The notes under the pieces were generated by a model. That model did not search any database. It worked only from the letters and a program-made list of their open reading frames with translations, and was not told the origin of the DNA. From the NCBI GenBank assembly GCA_023301015.1, contig JALZVI010000194.1, positions 1 to 8,240 of the forward strand: a stretch of 8,240 nt of DNA, in the 5' to 3' direction. Shown here piece by piece: positions 1 through 5,785 of this stretch (the stretch's first letter is position 1; every line of letters begins with the position of its first letter). The stretch comes from Rickettsiales bacterium. GTDB lineage: Bacteria > Pseudomonadota > Alphaproteobacteria > Rickettsiales > 21-14-0-20-44-7. A program made the translations under genes and the position numbers.

Positions 1-29
1 CTCATTTAATCCAAGAAGAAAATGGCTAA
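1..29 (+). CDS. C-terminal tail of an active-type tyrosine recombinase (partial)
   Basis: The first 29 bases read in frame (codons from base 3, preceded by the last two bases of a Thr codon) as THLIQEENG followed by a TAA stop at 27-29. This matches the end of the complete recombinase further right, which finishes THLIDKKDE-stop just after its catalytic tyrosine. The gene starts outside the window. Its stop overlaps the ATG at 22 of the next gene by 8 bp, exactly as in the second recombinase pair, where the ATG is at 6714 and the stop ends at 6721. Only about nine residues are seen. The assignment therefore rests on this similarity plus the identical overlap, which I consider persuasive but short. 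Confidence 0.6.
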
Positions 30-1008
30 AATAAAACTCGGTAAAACCAAAGACAGCAGAACCAGAAGAAAACCCAAAACCGAAGATGCAGAAATTGAGG
101 TTTTACAAAAAATGCTCAACGAAAAAGAGCAACCGAGTTTTAAGAAATACCTATTGCAAAAAGGCTATAGTTTACAAACGATTAAGAGTTTTGAAGTGGT
201 TGTAACTAAATATCTAAAATGGCTTGAAAAAGAGAATGTAGAAGATGTATCAGCAAGTTATAATGATGTAGTATGTTATATTCAAAAGTTACGAAATACA
301 GTTAAACAACGAACGATACAATGTGAAACTAACTCAATAAAACATTATTATAATTACTTAAAAGAACTTGATTTAGTAAAAGAAAATCCAACTTTAAATA
401 TTGCAGTAAAAGGCGTAAAAAGAAAGATACTTTACAACACGCTTAATAAACAAGAATTGGAGAAATTATATAATGATTTTAGAAATATAGAAAACGAGAG
501 TTTAGCTAAAAAGCGAAATGAAGTTATAGTGAGTTTACTCGTTTATCAAGGCTTAAATAGTACAGAATTAGGAAGATTAACAACAGCCGATTTAAAATTA
601 AGAGAAGGTAAAATATTTATAAACGGAACACGAAGAAGCAACGAAAGAACCTTGAAACTAGAATCACATCAAATCTTGGATTTTATGGAATATCAACTAA
701 AAACAAGAGCAGATATTTTAAAGGAAACAGGAAAAGAAACTGATTTATTATTTACAAGTTTTGGGCGAAGTACAAAGTTCAATAACATCATCAGTAAACT
801 CTTACCACAATTAAAAAAGCTGAATAAAAAAATAAAAAGTGTACATCAAATAAGAACAAGCGTTATTGTTCATTGGCTTAAAATGTATAATCTTCGAGAA
901 GTTCAATATATGGCAGGACATCGTTATGTAAGTTCAACAGAAGCCTATTTAATCAATGATTTAGACGATTTACAAGAAGAAATAGAAAAATACCATCCAA
1001 TTGGATAA
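22..1008 (+). CDS. Degenerate tyrosine recombinase partner lacking Arg I (copy 1)
   Basis: A 328-residue protein of the tyrosine recombinase/phage integrase family. Residues 1-30 are a lysine/arginine-rich extension absent from copy 2. Residues about 36-125 look like the SAM-like core-binding domain, and about 140-320 like the catalytic domain. The HxxR motif is present (H275, R278), as are the GH histidine (H300) and a tyrosine nine residues later (Y309, in STEAYL). The first catalytic arginine, normally in a GLR box, is replaced: the box reads GLNSTEL, with N179 in its place. The usual beta-hairpin lysine is also unclear (GTRRSNERTL). It overlaps the preceding recombinase by 8 bp, so the two are probably translationally coupled. 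It is clearly paralogous to the gene at 6714-7631 (shared NERTL, YMAGH.YVSSTE.YL, KYHP). An accessory or structural subunit of a two-protein recombinase is more likely than a stand-alone enzyme. This is inferred, not shown. Confidence 0.85.
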   Translation: MAKIKLGKTKDSRTRRKPKTEDAEIEVLQKMLNEKEQPSFKKYLLQKGYSLQTIKSFEVVVTKYLKWLEKENVEDVSASYNDVVCYIQKLRNTVKQRTIQCETNSIKHYYNYLKELDLVKENPTLNIAVKGVKRKILYNTLNKQELEKLYNDFRNIENESLAKKRNEVIVSLLVYQGLNSTELGRLTTADLKLREGKIFINGTRRSNERTLKLESHQILDFMEYQLKTRADILKETGKETDLLFTSFGRSTKFNNIISKLLPQLKKLNKKIKSVHQIRTSVIVHWLKMYNLREVQYMAGHRYVSSTEAYLINDLDDLQEEIEKYHPIG

Positions 1009-1043
1009 AAGCTTCGCAAGTTCCTTCGTCACTTGCTCGCAAA
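1007..1043 (+). repeat. 37-bp direct repeat, left copy
   Basis: These 37 bases are identical to 8204-8240. They begin at the second base of the stop codon of the preceding recombinase partner. The core contains a short dyad, GCAAGT (1016-1021) and ACTTGC (1031-1036), around a 9-base loop. The sequence is G+C-richer than the flanking genes. The right copy runs to the last base of the window, so the true repeat may be longer. It could be an attachment or element-end sequence, or a dispersed intergenic repeat of this genome. The sequence alone does not decide between these. Confidence 0.85.
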
Positions 1044-1073
1044 TAAAAAACCAATCATTACGCAAAATCCCAC

Positions 1074-1132
1074 ACAAGATAAAAGCCAGATTATTGCCAA
1101 AAAAGGCAACAAACCTCTGTCTTTTATCTTGT
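1074..1132. repeat. Imperfect palindrome with 17-bp arms
   Basis: Arm 1074-1090 (ACAAGATAAAAGCCAGA) pairs with 1116-1132 with one mismatch in 17. Inside the loop sits a second dyad, TTGCC (1094-1098), six A, GGCAA (1105-1109). The nested hairpin is stronger than expected by chance in this A+T-rich DNA. It lacks a T-tract directly after the stem, so I do not call it a terminator. It is more likely part of the repeat material that begins with the 37-bp repeat. Confidence 0.65.
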
Positions 1133-1287
1133 TCCGCTTGCCACCACTTCTATGGTTTTTATGTCACATTTTTTGTAAACCAACTCACAAATAGCACTTT
1201 ATAACTTGCTCGTTCCTCACAATTATAAACAGCTATTGCCAACGCTAAAAAACAAAAAATCCGCCATAAAAACCATCCCAAGCTATG

Positions 1288-1380
1288 TTACATAATAGTA
1301 ATTATAAGTTCGCTTCGCACAATTTTTAGAGTTGTTATTTTAGAAGATAAAAAATCGTCGTTATAATTGCTATTATGTAA
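1288..1380. repeat. Palindromic site A
   Basis: Left arm TTACATAATAGTAATTATAA (1288-1307) and right arm 1361-1380 are reverse complements with one mismatch in 20, separated by 53 bases. The layout is TTACATAA, six bases, TTATAA, spacer, TTATAA, six bases, TTATGTAA. Site B at 1816-1893 has exactly the same layout with different six-base inserts. Paired changes inside the arms suggest that the dyad, rather than the primary sequence, is conserved. Confidence 0.7.
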
Positions 1381-1645
1381 AATATCCGCTCTTCCAACGC
1401 TTTTTGCAACCGCTTCTGCCAGCGCACTAGGATTAGTTGATATTTACTTCGTAAGCCACCGCACCGAATTTGTACAAAAAAAGCTTCACAAAAAGACATC
1501 AAGCGAAAAAGCTTGCTTTACTTCTTTGCTTGTTTTTTTGCACAACTCGTTCCGCCAATCTTTGTGTCGCTCTATGCCGCTAGGCAACATTTTTAAAAGC
1601 TGAAGATTGCCTTTGCGCTTAAAAATCCACCGCCTAAATCTTCAT

Positions 1646-1693
1646 CTTTTAAAAACGTGTTCACTCTTGCTAAAATGCTGAACGTTTTAAAAG
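1646..1693. repeat. Imperfect hairpin between the two palindromic sites
   Basis: CTTTTAAAAACGTGTTCA (1646-1663) pairs with TGAACGTTTTAAAAG (1679-1693), with a three-base bulge. A second dyad follows, TTGCGGAA (1695-1702) with TTCCGCAA (1725-1732). These show that the interior of the 614-bp block is also foldable. No function can be assigned. Confidence 0.45.
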
Positions 1694-1815
1694 GTTGCGG
1701 AAGCTGTTGGCTGATGCGGAAGAGTTCCGCAAGCTTTTAAAATGAAATAACTGAAAGGCGTTAGTAACCGCAAACAAGCTAAAAAAGCGTTGGCAGAAAG
1801 GCGAATGGGAGTATT

Positions 1816-1893
1816 TTACATAAAACTGGTTATAACTACAGGTGGCGAAGCGTTGGACTTTTTAGGGAATGTATTATAACCCGTTTTATGTAA
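1816..1893. repeat. Palindromic site B
   Basis: Left arm TTACATAAAACTGGTTATAA (1816-1835) and right arm 1874-1893 are reverse complements with one mismatch in 20, separated by 38 bases. It shares the TTACATAA, six bases, TTATAA architecture of site A. The six variable bases differ from site A on both arms but still pair with each other. Confidence 0.7.
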
Positions 1894-2064
1894 CATACCG
1901 AGGACAGGAAGCAGGCGAAACACAGAGGTTTTTGAGGAACGAAAATACTGGGTTTTGCCTGCGCGGACATCTTCCGAGTAAGAAATATTGTTATCTTAGC
2001 AAGGTCGAAAGACATACGTTCTTTTAAATAAAATTTTGATAAAGTGCTTTAGAGAAAATGGTAA

Positions 2065-2169
2065 AAGCGTTCCAAAAATCCGTTAGAGTCGTATAGATAT
2101 GGCTTCCAAGGACAGGAAAAAGATGATGAAGTTAAAGGTGAGGGAAATAGCATCAACTACAAGTACAGA
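2065..2169 (+). pseudogene. RHS core remnant upstream of the toxin cassette
   Basis: The frame of the downstream toxin gene stays open upstream to 2065, just after a TAA at 2062-2064, with another in-frame stop at 2050-2052. It encodes [14 protein letters not shown] followed by [13 protein letters not shown], the characteristic RHS repeat-associated core of Bacteroidota. No ATG, GTG or TTG codon is found in frame before 2170. The thousands of bases of YD-repeat-coding sequence that normally precede this core are absent. This is therefore a 5'-truncated RHS end, probably left by recombination of a C-terminal tip. It could be expressed only by fusion to a full-length RHS gene or by internal initiation at 2170. 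Confidence 0.8.
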
Positions 2170-3096
2170 ATGCACGACCCAAGAATTGGAAGGTTCTTTG
2201 CGCCTGACCCATTAGAAGCTAATTACCCATTTTATTCGCCTTATCAATTTAGTGGAAACCGATTAATAGATATGGTAGAGCTTGAAGGACTTGAACCAGC
2301 AAAGCCAGGTAGTGAAGAAGGAGAAATGCAAGAAGCAAGACTCAAACGTAACGGTAAAAATTTCGGTAGATGGGGAAAGCGAAAAAAGAAAGAATGGTTT
2401 TGGCATAAAGGCACAGAATATACAGAAGCTGGTTGGTATGGGAAAGATGATTATGAATTAACTCAATTAGATTATGAGAACGGTCAAGTATTACCAGCAG
2501 CAGCATTTTATGAGTTCGGATTAAGGCAGATTAAACCAGATGGTAGTCCTGCTGGTTCTGGAGATTTTTATTCATCAGTAGACCAACAAGGTTACCTTAC
2601 AGGCGATACAGGAGCAAATCCTACATATCTTGAATTACCTTGGTATGTAGGCAATCCAGCTAAAGGACCAGCAGCTGTAAAGTCATTAGCAGCCAGTAGT
2701 AAATTAGGTAATTTATTTTTTAGGACAAGAGGTTTAGCTTATGCGTTTCTAAAAAGAATAAAACTAAATCTTCCAAAATCTCAAGCACCAGTTGCACAAT
2801 GGACAGTAACTGATGATATTTTGAAAAAAGGGTTTGATAAAAGCACAGGATTTATTTATACTAATAATACAACTCACGTAGGTAAATTTCAATTATTTAA
2901 GACAGATAATGGATATAGAGTTATAGTTAAGCACGTTAAAGATGGAGATGTGCATTACCACGCTGGTAAAGCTGCTGTAAATGGAAAGGAAATTTTATTT
3001 AAAAGTAGTGATGAAGCAGCGGAATGGTTCCAAGTTAATAGATATACAAAAATTGATGATGTAAACCATTTTTACACGAAACTACCAAAGGAATAA
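2170..3096 (+). CDS. Orphan RHS C-terminal tip with putative toxin domain
   Basis: From the first available ATG the protein has 308 residues. Residues 1-43 are the end of the RHS core ([13 protein letters not shown], then [14 protein letters not shown]), the boundary after which RHS proteins of this phylum switch to a variable toxin. Residues about 44-170 are a linker-like region rich in Gly, Pro and charged residues. Residues about 205-308 look like a compact C-terminal domain with several histidines (H236, H255, H262, H264, H300), including [14 protein letters not shown]; this could be a nuclease-type active site, but I do not recognise the family. No signal peptide or membrane segment is visible. 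Full RHS proteins deliver such tips to neighbouring cells; here the delivery body is missing, so this is likely a silent reservoir or displaced cassette. The stop codon shares a base with the next start, the usual toxin-immunity arrangement. Confidence 0.8.
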   Translation: MHDPRIGRFFAPDPLEANYPFYSPYQFSGNRLIDMVELEGLEPAKPGSEEGEMQEARLKRNGKNFGRWGKRKKKEWFWHKGTEYTEAGWYGKDDYELTQLDYENGQVLPAAAFYEFGLRQIKPDGSPAGSGDFYSSVDQQGYLTGDTGANPTYLELPWYVGNPAKGPAAVKSLAASSKLGNLFFRTRGLAYAFLKRIKLNLPKSQAPVAQWTVTDDILKKGFDKSTGFIYTNNTTHVGKFQLFKTDNGYRVIVKHVKDGDVHYHAGKAAVNGKEILFKSSDEAAEWFQVNRYTKIDDVNHFYTKLPKE

Positions 3097-3611
3097 TGGA
3101 GTTAAAAGAAAAGATTAATAATATTAAAAGAAAGACATTTATAGAGTCAAAAAAAGAATTTTATAAGGCTATTTTTGGTGGTGGCTTTTTAGATATGGTA
3201 TTGATGGAAGATTACATAAATCCAGAGATAAATACAGTAATTTCTTTTATTGAAAATCCTAAAATAAGCAAGAAAAATTATAGAGTAATGCCAACAATGA
3301 CAATAAGTTCAAAAGAAAATGTTGTTGTAAATAGAAGTATTGCAGATTTTGTAAATGATTTTTTTGAGAATGATGTTGTTAGTTATTTGTTTAGTCATAT
3401 ATATAATACTGACCACGAAATTAGTGGTTACATAAGTTTAAAAAAGAAATCATTTGTTGAGAATTTTAATAAACTTTTATCTACCTACGGGTTTATAACA
3501 AATGAGGATAATACAAAGTTTATTTACTATTGTGCCAGCAAGAGTTCAGAGAAAATTTATTTTTACAAAGGTTTAATTAAAGAAGATAAATTTATCAAAA
3601 TATTGAATTGA
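3096..3611 (+). CDS. Putative cognate immunity protein
   Basis: A 171-residue protein of no family I recognise. Its ATG (3096-3098) overlaps the TAA of the toxin gene by one base (TAATG), so translation is probably coupled. Position directly after an RHS toxin tip, same strand, small size and absence of a signal peptide or membrane segment all fit a cytoplasmic immunity protein that binds the toxin domain. The sequence is rich in Lys, Ile, Phe and Asn, and its DNA is more A+T-rich than the toxin gene, as is common for horizontally exchanged immunity genes. The function is inferred only from position. A terminator-like hairpin follows 22 bases after the stop. Confidence 0.65.
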   Translation: MELKEKINNIKRKTFIESKKEFYKAIFGGGFLDMVLMEDYINPEINTVISFIENPKISKKNYRVMPTMTISSKENVVVNRSIADFVNDFFENDVVSYLFSHIYNTDHEISGYISLKKKSFVENFNKLLSTYGFITNEDNTKFIYYCASKSSEKIYFYKGLIKEDKFIKILN

Positions 3612-3632
3612 AGCAATAACAAAATTAGTTCT

Positions 3633-3660
3633 AAACTCTAACAGGAATGTTAGAGTTTTT
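3633..3660 (+). terminator. Hairpin terminator after the toxin-immunity cassette
   Basis: A perfect 11-bp stem, AAACTCTAACA (3633-3643) and its complement (3648-3658), encloses a GGAA loop and runs into a short T-rich tail. It sits between two convergent genes, the immunity gene ending at 3611 and the repressor gene ending at 3664, so it may stop transcription from both sides. The T-tract is better on the rightward strand. Confidence 0.75.
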
Positions 3661-3663
3661 ATT

Positions 3664-3993
3664 TTACAAAGCCTTTAATTTAGACGCTTTAACAAGATTG
3701 TCAATCAAATAGAAAAGATGGTTTTTATCTTCTTCTGGCAATTGTTCAATATCATCAATACGTTTTAAAACTTCTTTATCATAAGTTGAGAGCTGTCCTT
3801 CGCCAATCAAGAAATCCACAGATACATTAAACTCATTAGCAATTTTTAAAAGAATATCTACAGATGGTGTATTCTCGTTACGCTCGTAATTACCAATAAT
3901 GGTACGAGAAACACTTACACGCTTCGCTAACTCGCTTTGTGAGATATTAAGCTTCTTCCTTAAACTAATTATTTTGCTTCCAATGTCCAACAT
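3664..3993 (-). CDS. XRE-family helix-turn-helix transcriptional regulator
   Basis: A 109-residue protein with an N-terminal HTH_3/XRE domain (residues about 5-65). The recognition region is SQSELAKRVSVSRTIIGNYER, followed by the typical PSVDILLKIANEFNVSVDFLIG end of the domain. The C-terminal 40 residues are helical and charged, probably for dimerisation. There is no peptidase or effector domain, so the control signal is not evident. It is transcribed divergently from the ATPase-recombinase operon and separated from it by about 140 bases that contain repeated TTGACAA half-sites. The likely role is a phage-type repressor of the mobile module and possibly of itself. The start is the ATG at 3993. 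Confidence in the family is high; the target is inferred from location. Confidence 0.88.
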   Translation of the reverse strand: MLDIGSKIISLRKKLNISQSELAKRVSVSRTIIGNYERNENTPSVDILLKIANEFNVSVDFLIGEGQLSTYDKEVLKRIDDIEQLPEEDKNHLFYLIDNLVKASKLKAL

Positions 3994-4029
3994 ACTTAAC
4001 GGATATCAAGTGTTTTTAGTAATAGAATA

Positions 4030-4057
4030 CAATATTAGTTAAAATAAGTTGACAAAA
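4030..4057 (-). promoter_or_regulatory. Possible leftward promoter for the XRE regulator
   Basis: On the minus strand TTTTG (complement of 4053-4057) precedes TAATATTG (complement of 4030-4037), one mismatch from the TAnnTTTG element of Bacteroidota. The spacing of 15 bases is short for this promoter class, so the call is tentative. The TTGACAA half-site at 4049-4055 would overlap the upstream element. Confidence 0.3.
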
Positions 4058-4068
4058 GAAATGTTGTT

Positions 4069-4102
4069 TTGGTAGTTTAGTGAAAAGAAAAGTATACATT
4101 TG
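4069..4102 (+). promoter_or_regulatory. Rightward promoter for the ATPase-recombinase operon
   Basis: TACATTTG at 4095-4102 is a full match to the Bacteroidota TAnnTTTG element. TTG at 4069-4071 lies 23 bases upstream, at the long end of the usual spacing. Transcription would begin near 4109, leaving a short leader before ATG 4137. This supports that ATG over the upstream GTG at 4080, which would lie within the promoter. Confidence 0.5.
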
Positions 4103-4119
4103 TCAAGAATCATTGACAA
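4100..4119. promoter_or_regulatory. Candidate repressor operator (inverted repeat)
   Basis: TTGTCAA (4100-4106), six bases, TTGACAA (4113-4119) form a perfect dyad. It overlaps the last bases of the TACATTTG promoter element and the expected transcription start. A third identical half-site, TTGACAA, occurs at 4049-4055 in the same divergent region. Location and symmetry fit the adjacent XRE dimer, which is not proven to bind here. Confidence 0.5.
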
Positions 4120-4136
4120 TAAAATATTTTTCTATA

Positions 4137-5726
4137 ATGGCAAATACATTTAAAGTTGAGAATGCAGAACAACTAATTTATGAGAACGATTTACTACAAC
4201 TCACAGTTTTAGGTGGCATAAAAATAGAAGGATTAGACAGGATGCGAATAACTGTAAAGCTACAATTACAGGAAAGTAGCAGACCACCAATACGGCATAA
4301 TCTTGATTTATACAACGATACACAATTAGAGAAATTTATAAGAAAGTGTGCAGAAAAGTTAGAAATAGGAACGTCAGTAATATCAGCCAGTTTAAGCGAA
4401 CTCACAGAAGAACTTGAAAAATACCGTGTCGAAAGAATAAAAGAAGCTGAACAGAATTTAAAGCTAAAAATCAAGCAACTAACATTAGCAGAAAAAGAAG
4501 AAGCTGAAACATTTTTAAAGTCCAAAGACTTATTAAATAAAACAAATGAGTTAATCGGAAAATCTGGAGTAATAGGCGAAGAAGTAAACAGATTATTAAT
4601 GTATATCATATTTACAAGCAGACAGCGAGAACAACCGTTACACGTTATCAGCTTGGGAAGCTCTGGAACAGGAAAGACCCATTTACAAGAAAAAGTAGGC
4701 GAATTAGTTCCGGAAGAAGAACGAGTAAGTATTACTACTCTATCAGAAAACGCCTTTTATTATTTTGGAAAACAAGAATTAAAGCACAAAGTAATACTAA
4801 TAGAAGATTTAGACGGAGCAGAAAATGCACTCTATCCATTACGAGAATTACAAACTAAAAAACGTATTGTAAAAACCATTGCTAGTAAAAATAACAAAGG
4901 AGAAACTCAAACCAAATATTTAGTAGTTGAAGGTCCTGTATGTGTTGCAGGTTGTACCACCAAAGAGCATATTTACGAGGATAATGCCAATCGTAGTTTT
5001 TTAATTTACCTCGATGAAAGTGCAGAACAAGACAATAAAATAATGCAATACCAACGTCAAATATCAAGTGGCGAAATCAACTTTTACGAGCAAAAAGAAA
5101 TACAAGAGTTTTTACAGAACACGCAACGCATATTACAACCAATCAGAGTCATCAATCCTTATGCAAATAAACTCAATCTTCCACAATCAGTATTTAAACC
5201 ACGAAGAACCAATAACCACTATTTACAATTTATTGAAGCGATTACATTTTACTATCAATACCAACGAGAAAAGAAATACAACAAAGAAACAGGAGAAGAA
5301 TATATTGAAGTAACCATTGAAGACATAGAAAATGCAAATACGCTTTTAAAAGAGATTTTATTGCGTAAAAGCGATGAACTCACAGGAAGTTGCAGAAACT
5401 ATTTAGAGTTGCTCAAATCGTATTTAAAGCTTAAAAAGAAGAAACAGTTTACAGCATTAGAAATCCGCAAGCAATTACGATTGCCCAAGACATCACAATG
5501 GCGTTATCACAAACAATTAGAAGATAGTTACCTCATTAAGAAAGTAGAGAAAAAAGGCAAGCAAACAAATCAATATCAAGTAACCAACGAAAAGGAATAC
5601 AAAGAACTGGAAACGCATATACAGACTGTGTTGGATGATTGTTTACAAGATATAAAGTGTTCCATTGTTCCAAAACGTTCCAAAGCAAAAATGGAACGGT
5701 CAAAAGTAACAAAAACAGCAAGTTAG
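4137..5726 (+). CDS. AAA-type ATPase with winged-helix-like C-terminus, mobile-element associated
   Basis: About 529 residues from the ATG at 4137; a GTG at 4080 would add 19 residues but lies in the promoter. Residues about 1-90 are a compact N-terminal domain and about 95-145 a charged, probably coiled helix. The ATPase domain has a Walker A motif GSSGTGKT (174-181), a Walker B-like VILIEDLDG (from 219), and a late NRS motif (285-287) that could be a sensor or arginine finger. Residues about 436-490 (FTALEIRKQLRLPKTSQWRYHKQLEDSYLIKKVEKKG) resemble a winged helix. The ATPase portion recalls the helicase/ATPase half of CHC2-type primase proteins on mobile elements, but no zinc finger or TOPRIM domain is seen. 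It heads an operon with two recombinase genes, so remodelling or targeting DNA for recombination, or initiating element replication, are both possible. Subfamily uncertain. Confidence 0.75.
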   Translation: MANTFKVENAEQLIYENDLLQLTVLGGIKIEGLDRMRITVKLQLQESSRPPIRHNLDLYNDTQLEKFIRKCAEKLEIGTSVISASLSELTEELEKYRVERIKEAEQNLKLKIKQLTLAEKEEAETFLKSKDLLNKTNELIGKSGVIGEEVNRLLMYIIFTSRQREQPLHVISLGSSGTGKTHLQEKVGELVPEEERVSITTLSENAFYYFGKQELKHKVILIEDLDGAENALYPLRELQTKKRIVKTIASKNNKGETQTKYLVVEGPVCVAGCTTKEHIYEDNANRSFLIYLDESAEQDNKIMQYQRQISSGEINFYEQKEIQEFLQNTQRILQPIRVINPYANKLNLPQSVFKPRRTNNHYLQFIEAITFYYQYQREKKYNKETGEEYIEVTIEDIENANTLLKEILLRKSDELTGSCRNYLELLKSYLKLKKKKQFTALEIRKQLRLPKTSQWRYHKQLEDSYLIKKVEKKGKQTNQYQVTNEKEYKELETHIQTVLDDCLQDIKCSIVPKRSKAKMERSKVTKTAS

Positions 5727-5747
5727 GTTTACTGTTCCATCGTTCCA
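5659..5747 (+). repeat. Cluster of GTTCCA repeats between ATPase and recombinase genes
   Basis: GTTCCA occurs at 5659, 5667, 5677, 5734 and 5742, with an inverted TGGAAC at 5692-5697. Two composite units, GTTCCATTGTTCCA (5659-5672) and GTTCCATCGTTCCA (5734-5747), differ at one base and are 75 bases apart. The cluster spans the last codons of the ATPase gene and the gap before the recombinase. It could be a binding array for recombinase, ATPase or an initiator (iteron-like); no binding is shown. Confidence 0.5.
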
Positions 5748-5785
5748 AGAAAGTATATAAGTGGACTTTAAAAAAGTAGTTGTTT

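Larger units (their letters stand above)
1284..1897. mobile_element. 614-bp block with inverted ends, MITE-like or cassette-like
   Basis: The ends are a perfect 12-bp inverted repeat: TATGTTACATAA at 1284-1295 and its complement at 1886-1897. Each end is itself part of a palindromic site (1288-1380 and 1816-1893). The inner flanks of these sites are also inverted copies of each other: 1394-1405 complements AAAAAGCGTTGG at 1782-1793, and 1373-1384 complements TATTTTACATAA at 1812-1823. No transposase or other gene lies inside, and no target-site duplication is visible next to the ends. A non-autonomous element or recombination cassette is a reasonable reading; a simple repeat cluster is the alternative. 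Confidence 0.45.
1009..2064. other. Long non-coding, palindrome-rich region
   Basis: About 1.05 kb without a credible gene. The two short open frames inside it (1001-1204 and 1367-1603) have no recognisable domain, have unusual composition, and run across strong inverted repeats. The region contains the 37-bp repeat, a 59-base hairpin at 1074-1132, a 12-bp inverted pair (ATGGTTTTTATG at 1152-1163 and its complement at 1265-1276), and the 614-bp block at 1284-1897. From 1898 to 2064 I see no gene, RNA or strong palindrome. That stretch is stop-rich in the frame leading into the RHS stub at 2065. Confidence 0.7.

Noticed and set aside
1007..1043. CRISPR repeat
   Set aside because: Only two copies 7.2 kb apart, no repeat-spacer array, and no cas genes.
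1001..1204. Open frame of 67 codons after the first recombinase partner
   Set aside because: It crosses the 37-bp repeat and the 59-base hairpin, has no recognisable domain, and is composed of repeat-derived sequence.
1367..1603. Open frame of 78 codons in the non-coding region
   Set aside because: It begins inside the right arm of palindromic site A and lies wholly within the inverted-repeat block. The composition is unlike the neighbouring genes.
1646..1693. Intrinsic terminator
   Set aside because: No gene ends nearby and the stem is bulged without a clean T-tract. It is better viewed as part of the palindromic block.
1284..1897. Integron cassette with attC sites
   Set aside because: The foldable sites recall attC, but the GTTRRRY/RYYYAAC end boxes are not consistently present, no integron-type integrase is seen, and the sites are inverted rather than direct.
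1898..2064. Continuation of the RHS gene upstream of the stub
   Set aside because: The stub frame has stops at 2050-2052 and 2062-2064, and no convincing RHS motif was found by eye in the other two forward frames.
4178..4609. 143-codon leftward open frame inside the ATPase gene
   Set aside because: It is antisense to a well-supported ATPase gene. The Ser/Phe/Asn-rich translation is typical of a reverse-strand shadow of A+T-rich coding DNA.
4882..5748. Short open frames on both strands within the ATPase gene (4882-5067, 5068-5313, 5536-5748)
   Set aside because: All lie inside the ATPase coding sequence, or mostly so, in other frames and carry no domain.
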